Shown piece after piece: positions 55,801 through 64,000 of a DNA stretch of 64,000 bases (position 1 is the stretch's first letter; each line of letters begins with the position of its first letter). Both the position numbers and the translations under genes were made by a program. Under the pieces are notes generated by a model. It worked only from the letters and a program-made list of their open reading frames with translations. It was not told where the DNA came from and did not search any database. Source of the stretch: Xiphias gladius (Eukaryota > Chordata > Actinopteri > Istiophoriformes > Xiphiidae); the NCBI RefSeq assembly GCF_016859285.1, contig NC_053415.1, forward strand, positions 16,441,501 through 16,505,500, in the 5' to 3' direction.

Positions 55801-58800
55801 GCAGTAAAGTCGAACCATCTTGCTTGAGAGATTTGTGTTTTGAGCAAAAGGGAGAAAAAACATTGGAAAGTAGTTTTTCCGTGTCCCCTTGTTTTTGCCT
55901 TTGATATTAAATAACCTGTGGTGGAATCAAACCTCAGCCAGTGCGCGTCTCATGTGTGGAGTTTTTCATTAGTGAAGACAGCGGATGAATAGGGGTCTAT
56001 GTAGCTTGGCCTTACCTCTCTGTAAATGCTTTTAAACCATGACAGTCCTGTCTGTAAATCTCAGCCCCCAGTGCTGCTACACCCTGAGCAACCTCATTTG
56101 ACAAACAGCCTTCATTTCTTGGTGGAGACAACTTTATACCAGTGTTGTTTGAGATTTCTGAAACACCCTTTTATGTTAACATTGGATGTGCGCTGAACAC
56201 ATTAGCTCACTTTCAGAGCCCCTGTCAAATAATTCATATAAAGTGAATAATTGACGAGTACAATGACCACAGCCCTCACACCCACTCAAGTCAAAGCCTA
56301 AATCTTGAGGCCCTTTATTTTAGTGCTGCATATGTGCCCTTAAGGAGAAGTTATTTTGGTGTTGCCTGAGGACCCCTGAGCTGTCAAAGGACACACAGAG
56401 ACACCAGTCTTTCCTTTGAAGTCCTATCTCCTGTTAACTTGGCCAAAAATGTACTAGGTATCATAGACCAGCAACATTTTCCAGTAGTTCAGTGTTGGAA
56501 AACATATAGGCAGGATTAAATGCAATTCAAAAACACTTCACCAGTGTAAACTGAGATCCATTTCATCCAAATGAGTGACTCACAGGAAACAAAAGATTTC
56601 CATTTTCAAAAGGTGGAATTCAGTTCACAGAGATAAAAGGGGTTTTGCCCATGTTCTCCTCAGTTGTCTAGACAATACAACACGCCCCTGACCACCTGCT
56701 CTGACTTCTCAGCTGACAACAGCCATAAGGTACCTCTGTGATAAATCCCCTGTTTACACGACTCAACCAGTGTCACTAACAAAGCAGCGAGTTAGCCACA
56801 CATTTGTAGACCACTGTCAGGCCCCCTCTCCTCGACCCCAGTCACACAGGAGGATATCTGGAAAGCATTCATTCACTAGAGTCCTTGACAGTCCCCAGCT
56901 CTGCATAATGTTCAGACTGCAGAGGAATGTCATGGTGAGTCAGAGGGATGAAGTCCTGACCTATAATTATTCCCCCGTTGGTCCCTGACATGGTGGGGTC
57001 AGGCCTGGACAGCTGGGGCAACATCCTGCTGAGCTTCTCTGCTACATGGATGCTGTCACATAGCAAAATTAGCTCCTCTCTGGATCCGGCCCTGTCGCTG
57101 TTGATGGATGGGTGAAGAAAGGTGTCAAAAAACAGGATTGATGATTTAGGGCATGGTCTAGAGTTGTGACAATTTGTATAAATTATCCTGAGGCATTGCC
57201 TGCCAGTGGAAATGTCAAGGCTTTATTTATGCGGTGTCCCCAATAGCAGGTTTACCTTGGTTGTACTGATAATTTTTTTAGTTATCAAACTGTACAAGGA
57301 TTTTAATCATGTGATACAGCGCAAAATGATATACTTAGTGAGGAATAATTCATATTTTAATTAATGTTTGGCAAACAGAGTGAAGGTGTTCCATTTCACA
57401 CAAAAGGACAGAAAACCTGCTGATGCACACTAAACTCCTCAGCAAAGTTCATAGTCATTTCCACTTCATTTGGCAACAAAATCAAACAACCACTCCTAGT
57501 CTCCTTAGCGACTCATATATTTTTCATCCTTATCTGCAGTTTGTAGTGGAAGAGATTCTCTGAAGACATGACCATACAATCATGGATTCCTTTGAAGCCG
57601 TTTGACCATTATCCTTGACACTAAAAGCACAGCACTTACTGGTACTGGATGTCAAATTAAACCCTTTAATGATAAGTTCTCTCCTAAAGTCTCATGGGAA
57701 ATTTCCTCTGGATTACATTGTGGGAAAAGGCTTTGAACTTGACATTGAACTTAAGCAGACTTTTTGCCTGTAGACCCCTAAAGTTTGGATGTATCCTACA
57801 GCTTCATTACTTTCATATAGAAGCACTGAGAACTTACAAAATTGAAACTCAGATCTAGGTCATTGACTGGATGGAATTCCTTTAATGTCACTCTGAACTC
57901 AGAGCCTCCACTGAGACTATTTGCATTCGTTGTCACAGTTGTCACTTGTGGCGATGAACGCACCCGACCCAGTTGCCCTCCGCTCCACGCAACTTTTTTG
58001 CTCTCATAGTGATGTTCTCTGTTTGTGGAGACCAAAAACAGAGCTAAAAGAAGAGTGAATACATTCATCAAGATGCCAAAACCTCGACTCCAAATACATT
58101 CTAATGTTTTGCTTTGTATCTTCTGGATGTGTAAATAGGCAACTGCCTGTTAACAGCGTTTTCCAAATCAGCTTAAAAGGTGATAATATGTCAGTGTTCA
58201 CAGCATGTTTCCGCTGCTCGCAGGTGGCCAAAAAACCTGATATTGCAGGTTTAAAACAAAGACCTAAATGGCCCCTTTTTTAATATACAACACATTCAAA
58301 CATTTTGTCCCTTTCATGTTGATGAGCTGGTCATTTATTCTGAAGCACTGGCCTTGCTCTTGGCATCTTCCAAGCACAATTACGTTTGCAGAGAATGACA
58401 ACATAATTCTTTGCCCTAATGGAATTCAGGAAATGACCACTTGCACAAGCCGTTTACCCCCACTGGTCCTTTGCTTGACAACTCTCCATATTTACACATA
58501 GAGGACTTATAAAGACACAGCACTATTAGGACCAAATGTTGGCCTCTTTGGAGCGCAGAAGGTGGCACTTCCACAGCAATTAGAGGAAATTGGCACTATC
58601 TGCAGTCTACACCAGAGTGCTGACATCAGTTCCCGCATCAATGACCTCAGGGACGTCTGTCGAGAGATCAGACAGGTCCTCAGAAAAGCTGAGATCACCA
58701 TGCTCTGCAGAAACCGACCGTAGGTTTGCTCTGGCCCTGGTGCTGCCTACCCCACTTTTCCTGATAAGGTTACCCGCACTCAGCAAGCAAAGCTAACTTG

Positions 58801-59035
58801 AAGTCAGTCTTTGTCTGCTGTTAGCATTATTGTTAATCGAAAAGGCCATGACTTAAGGAAAGTGGTATTAGGATGTATTGTGATGGCAGAGGAGAAAGTC
58901 CAAGCTTTATTTTATGAATTTGTTAATGTAAATGTATTTTCAAAAATATTTCTGATGATTGATGATATTTTTCCTTTTCCCCTACAGAATAATGGATCCC
59001 TGGTGTGGTGCCAGAATCACAAGCAGTGCTCCAAG
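52859..59035 (+). CDS. anos1: Anosmin-1, first two coding exons (partial gene)
   Basis: Secreted extracellular-matrix glycoprotein needed for migration of GnRH and olfactory neurons; loss in human causes Kallmann syndrome. Exon 1 (52859-53050, 64 codons) encodes a signal peptide (hydrophobic core [14 protein letters not shown]) and the start of the cysteine-rich domain; [20 protein letters not shown] is almost identical to human. Exon 2 (58988-59035, 16 codons) encodes [16 protein letters not shown], also nearly identical. Both introns are phase 0 with GT-AG borders; intron 1 is 5.9 kb. An in-frame TAA at 52838-52840 fixes the start. The WAP domain and fibronectin type III repeats are not in the window. 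Teleosts have two copies (anos1a, anos1b); which one this is cannot be told from 80 residues. Confidence 0.95.
53051..58987 (+). other. Intron 1 of anos1
   Basis: A 5.9-kb intron bounded by CAG|GTACGA and CCCCTACAG|AAT. No other exon was recognised. One hAT-like terminus (CAGTGGTTCTCAATGCAG near 54107) has no matching partner. The remainder is unremarkable. Confidence 0.8.
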
Positions 59036-62000
59036 GTAGTGTGGTTTCACTTCTTTCTTGAATGAGACATATGCCACATGCATGCCTCATTATTAGAGGA
59101 TAATACAACATAAAGTGTACGAGTCACGACAGGACTGGTTTTGTTATGCCTGCAGGAATCACCTCGAGAGCTGTTGACATAGACTATATGGAGAAAAACT
59201 CGTTTATTTTCAGCTAGTCCTTACTTAGATTGCTTCTGCTTTCTCATTTGCTCTATTAAATGGGTAAAATTAAGTACAATTTTTTAAAAAAAGATCTGAA
59301 GATGTTAAATGCTTGTCGATTCATGAAAGCAAACATGATTGTTTTTCATAGACTTATCATTTGGAATTTGGGTAGGATGCATTGTGGTACGCCTCCTGCG
59401 GCACTTGTTTGTGTTTCGTGCCCTGTCCTGAAGAGGGAGGTTGCAAAGCTGGTGTTGACAGCTCCTGTGAAAAGATGGTGCTGACATATTCTATCAGACT
59501 CTCCTGGAGCTGTTGACAAGGCCCTCAGAGTTGTACTGTATAGACTGTAGACAGAGAACACTATGGAGCTGAAATAAGGAGGATGATACGCTAGTAGAGC
59601 CTGGTCCATGTAGCAATCTAAACAGTGCTGTCTGTAGCTGTCAAAGGCTCTCACTTCCTCACAAACAGACCGTGAAACCAGGATTCAATGCTGTTAGCCC
59701 ATGAGGACTCAAAAATAGGACATATACAACACATATTCTCAGGGGGACGGGTTTCCCTTTCATGAAGCTGTGTGTCTGTTGGTTTTTCCTTTCTACTGGG
59801 TTTTCATTCATGCTATAAAGATGTGTTAAAATAAAATACAGGAAATATGTTTTCGTACGGGTGATGACGAATTACATGCAATCCTTGTGTATATTTATTG
59901 GCTTTTCCCAAAAGTCCTCAGATGCTGTTGTAATTATAGAGGAATGCGTGCTGAGAATTTGGGTCAATCACAGTATTGCAATGATGGCGATTAATTTGAA
60001 ATTCAGGAAAATGCAAAGTGGTTGAATTTTTTTAATGCATTGCTTACTTAACATGGCCTAGCATTTGGTGTACATATTAATCACAATCAGTCTACTATCA
60101 ACTGCCTTGCAAAATGGCCCTTTGTATTTGATTTCTAAATTCCTTTTTTGAAATTTAAATTGTCTCCTTGGCTATTTGCATTTGCCTGGGATACAATAGA
60201 GCTACTGTGCTTCGTGCTTTCTACTACATGTGCAAATGTATAGGTTATTTTCTTTACACTTCTTGGCAAATACTTACAACATGGTGTTTTGTCACATCAA
60301 TGAATGCGACGTAACTTCTTTAAATTGAACAACATCTGGTAATTAAAGAATCTGAAAGCAAAGCACAGCAGCTCAGGAGTGTCTGATTGTCTCTTAAACA
60401 AAATATGAGGTTAAAAAAATATGTCTTCTTTAATATGTTAAATAATCCCTGACCAGTTTGTATCAATTTAAAGTATAGGCTCTCAGGAAGGCAAGCCTCC
60501 TTTGTTTTCACCATAATGCTGTGAAACCTCCTTTCCACTGTGATCGCCAACATCGGCTCTTGGCACTAGTCATTCCCCAGTCATTCGGCAGAGTTTTATG
60601 TTTGAATAAGGCTTTTGCTGGCTGTGAGTCTAAGCACAGCATACTGTTTTCATAATCAACCAGCTAACATTGCTAAAACCCAAATGTCCAAAAACTCTTT
60701 AATGGACTCTTGTTCTCCCTGCTATAACAAGGATGACAGTTAACACTTCTCTATCCTGCTTGTAGGCTGTAAATACATGAGGCTGCATTTGATGTTAAAA
60801 ATAATGATATGCTTGTGTTACTGTTGTACAACTGTGGTGCTCTGCTACTCTGCCATTACAAATAGCTTCAAGGGCTCTCTGAATTTAATTGATTGTGTTG
60901 TATCCTAGGTTTTGGTTCAGCCTTTCAGGATGCAGGGCAGGACACTGTGCTGAAGCCAGAAGTCAATATTTTGGTAGCAAACATCACCACACTTCACATC
61001 CACATCAGTAGCTCGAGTGCACACATAGGGGCCTGTGTGTAGTGTGTCAAAACACAGAGCTATTGTGACCAGTCTAACAATTGTACCAAATGGGCCCATG
61101 CTGTACAGTGGTTCCCTGTAAATAGCTCTACAGTCGCTGATTAGCCTCTTCACTTCATGAACAGCACACAGTCAAACAGAGAGACAAAGGCGGTGGCTCC
61201 CGGGGAGTGCGTAAGGGCAGCAGGCCTGTCCACCCAGAGCTCTGTTAAAAAGCCACCGAGAGCTCCCTGCCTGTGAAGAAAATGTGAGGAAGGGTTGCCT
61301 AATAATTTAGACAAAGCTGCTGTGACCCTGTCCATCTGTCTGCATTTTAGGAAATCAAAGCCCCCTGTTTCCATTTGTGATGAGAAAGTCATGCCGGTCA
61401 TTTTGTATGCAGTGTCCAGAGTTGGCCCTGCTCTCCGTGTCCCCATTGTCATGATAATTAACCTGCTTGCCCTCTCTCCAGAGCAGAGCGAGGTGGCATT
61501 TGGAGAGCCGGGGAGTCATTATCATGCCATTACACTGGACCAGCAGACAAACTCCATTCAGCAGGGAGACGCCAGGACAACAGACACCAGGCATTTCTAT
61601 GAGCTATTGTCATTTTGTCTCCGTACTGTTAAGAGCTTCCCACTTGAGAAGTTTGGATGAGTTCCCTGAAAGTTTTAAAAACTCCAGGGTGTTCTCTCTT
61701 TTTTTTCCTGCTGGTGAAAAGAAAATAGATTCTGTGCATGCACATGGGAGAGTGTGCAGAAGCAGCCAAAGAGCCTTCCACATTCAGAGCATGGCTGATA
61801 TTAGCAGGGTTTGCTTTCCCCATGGGTGTGATCCAAGCTCCAAATCAAATGCTAGGATTGACTTAAGGCGGCTAAATGCCGGTCTCCAACAAAGTGGTGC
61901 ACTTCATTACTCACACTTCTCTCAGGGAAGGAAGAGAAAAAAGGACATGTGCATTATGCCTGGATAAGTTGGCCTGTGGTGAGTCTTTGGAGAGTGTCCA

Positions 62001-64000
62001 TCACTTCTAATTTCTGAGGAAGACAGTGTAATGTTTTTCTTGTAAAAACACTGAATATCCTGGACATTTTTAAAAATCAGAATCCTTTTTCCTCCACTGA
62101 GGCTGATCTCCAAATGATTTACACTGAGAGGTGATCACTTAGCTGAAGAGAATTAAAGCACAAGTCGGGAGTCTTTTAGCAATGGGACGTTGACTTAACC
62201 TTACAATTCTCTGGACCAGCCACCTCCCTGCATTTTATTTATCAAGAGTTTGCACAGGGGTTTTTTAAAGCAACATTGTCTGGTCAACTTTTGATTGCAA
62301 TGAGTCGTGCATGTCTTTCATAGATGTCTCACTTATCCCAGGTGGCTCTTTTGAGTGCTGTTTCCTGCCATTCACACTCTGAGCTGCACATACCAGCACA
62401 AGAATAAGAAGTGTTTACTCTTTCTGATTACGTGCGCCTTCGTCTTCATGTGTTGGAAGGTTTGGAGCAGTTAGCCTGAATAACAATCACTGGAAAGCTA
62501 CTATGTCTCATTCAAAAGTGTCTTTCAAAGCCCACCCCCCCCCCCACACACACACACACACACACACGCACACACAAACCCCCACATTTTCTCACGCCAA
62601 AATAAAATGGAGAAACTTCCCCATCGGTTGTTCTTTTCTCAGGATCAGTTGAACCTATAAAATTAACTCAGAAGTACCGCCTCACTCTTCATTCTTAATT
62701 AAAAACAAAAATAACAGCACATACTTAACTATCGCTTGATGCTTTGAGAGTGTGTCAGTGCAGTTTACAAGGCTTTTGTGTGGTCATCTTCTCTTTTGCG
62801 GTTGGTAGTACATTTTGAGGCTAAGTGAAAAGACGTGATAAAGTGTGTGCTGGTTGGTAGTTTACGGCTGGGCATGGCTGGGATTGTAAGGTGCTTAGAC
62901 AGACTTCAAAGCACCTTTTGGTCATGTTGAGGCCAGACGTTCATCTCACCTCCCTGTGTTAGCCACATTACCAACACCAACACCCCAAAGCAAGCTGGAC
63001 TATCAATCTGTCAAGAGGGCAGTGTCTGGATTGCCTGTCAGTGTAGCTTCTAAGCAGATTGTAAAATTTAAGAAACAACCCTAGCCAGTTTGACTATTGA
63101 TTTTCATATTTCATATATATGTGGAAGAACTCTGAGGTGGTGGAGATCATGCAAAGAGACATCTCTGTAGTTTCTCTGGAGCCTTTTTTCTTTTATTTTG
63201 TCTTGTTTGAGGCAGTGTGAATGTTAGTGTATGTGTGGGTGGCAGGGGAGTGTGAAGCAGGGCTGGTCAGTCCCAGCAGGAAGGACCTGATCTGGACATG
63301 GTTGTTAAGTTTCATTGGCTGAAGGGGGGGTCGCTTCATTGGCTGCTATCTGTGGAGCTCATTATTCACATGGTGGGTGGCAGAGAATGAAAACCCCCCA
63401 CAGCAAAAAAAACCCAAAGACGTGGCCACAGGAGAGGAGGCGAAGAGAGTGGAACTGTGGAACTGCAGTTTAGACTTCTTCAGCAGTGAAAGCTCACATC
63501 CAAAGCTGCTCTCTGAAACGCTGTCTGTTCAATATCTGAGTGACGAGCACTCCAGGAAATCGTCCATGAAGAAATAAATGCACTGTCATCCACCAACCGG
63601 TGTTTTTATTGATACTAAAGAACAGAGGGAACTTTTAAATAGTGGCCATTTATTTTCTAAGATAATCAACCTTTCACAGATAGCCTGATTCAACATGTTC
63701 TCCCTGTCAGAAGGGATTTCATTTTCTTGAAGGATTAATGTAATCAAAGCTGCTGTGAAATCCTCTTTTAGCAATAATGACCAGTCACACTGAGACAATC
63801 TGCTGTCATCCAAGTGTTATTTGCATTCCGAGGATGGATTGGCCGAGTATCATAGATGACAACGTACATACCGTGTTGACTTTGCTGTCTTTTCCTTCCC
63901 AAGCTCACGTGTTGAGAGGTGCTGAAACAAGAAATTATTCTGCGGCTTTATTTGTCGTCTATGTTAATATATCGTTACCGAACTAATCGTGCCGACAGTC
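59036..64000 (+). other. Start of anos1 intron 2
   Basis: The exon 2 donor is AAG|GTAGTG. The next exon should encode a cysteine-rich segment and then the WAP domain; no frame of that kind with an acceptor occurs before the window ends, so the intron is at least 5 kb. A GC-richer stretch at 61150-61650 and a (CA)n tract stand out; otherwise nothing was identified. Confidence 0.7.
62545..62576. repeat. (CA)n microsatellite
   Basis: About 15 CA units after a C run, with one GC interruption. Confidence 0.95.

Noticed and set aside
61467-61967. 166-codon open frame on the plus strand inside anos1 intron 2
   Set aside because: Low-complexity composition, no domain, and not the expected WAP-domain exon of anosmin-1.

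Overview
The window is vertebrate nuclear DNA, almost certainly from a teleost fish and probably a percomorph. Evidence: spliced genes with GT-AG introns, long AT-rich intergenic stretches, many (CA)n tracts, and fish-type DNA transposons (a Tc1-like copy, several hAT-like and TTAA-flanked miniature elements). No bacterial, CRISPR or phage-like content was seen. Homology calls rest on protein families known from memory; no search was run.

Layout, left to right. 1-152 (+): last codons of a tail-anchored membrane protein, probably mospd2. 4582-7643 (-): asb9, seven coding exons, an ankyrin-repeat/SOCS-box substrate receptor for a Cullin-5 ubiquitin ligase. 7.6-12.4 kb: intergenic, with a dead Tc1-like transposon. 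12426-17903 (+): gpr143 (ocular albinism 1), nine coding exons, a melanosomal seven-transmembrane receptor. 20743-26984 (-): tbl1x, fourteen coding exons, a LisH/WD40 subunit of the NCoR/SMRT corepressor complex; its 5' non-coding part probably reaches back to about 42.0 kb. 42.0-52.8 kb: gene-free, repeat-bearing. 52859-59035 (+): the first two coding exons of anos1 (kal1, anosmin-1); the rest lies beyond the right edge.

The genes share no pathway; what links them is ancestral linkage. gpr143(+) tbl1x(-) anos1(+) is the exact mirror of human Xp22.3 ANOS1(-) TBL1X(+) GPR143(-). mospd2(+) next to asb9(-) also matches human Xp22.2, but in human these two blocks are megabases apart, so the asb9-gpr143 junction marks a lineage-specific rearrangement.

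I rebuilt every exon from splice signals with phase checks: asb9 gives 300 aa, gpr143 416 aa, tbl1x 513 aa, each close to its human counterpart. I found no convincing new biological system. The points most worth a second look are a possible alternative gpr143 C-terminus through intron 8, an overlapping upstream ATG and competing splice donors in asb9, perfect hairpins in tbl1x introns, and a 28-bp perfect palindrome upstream of anos1.
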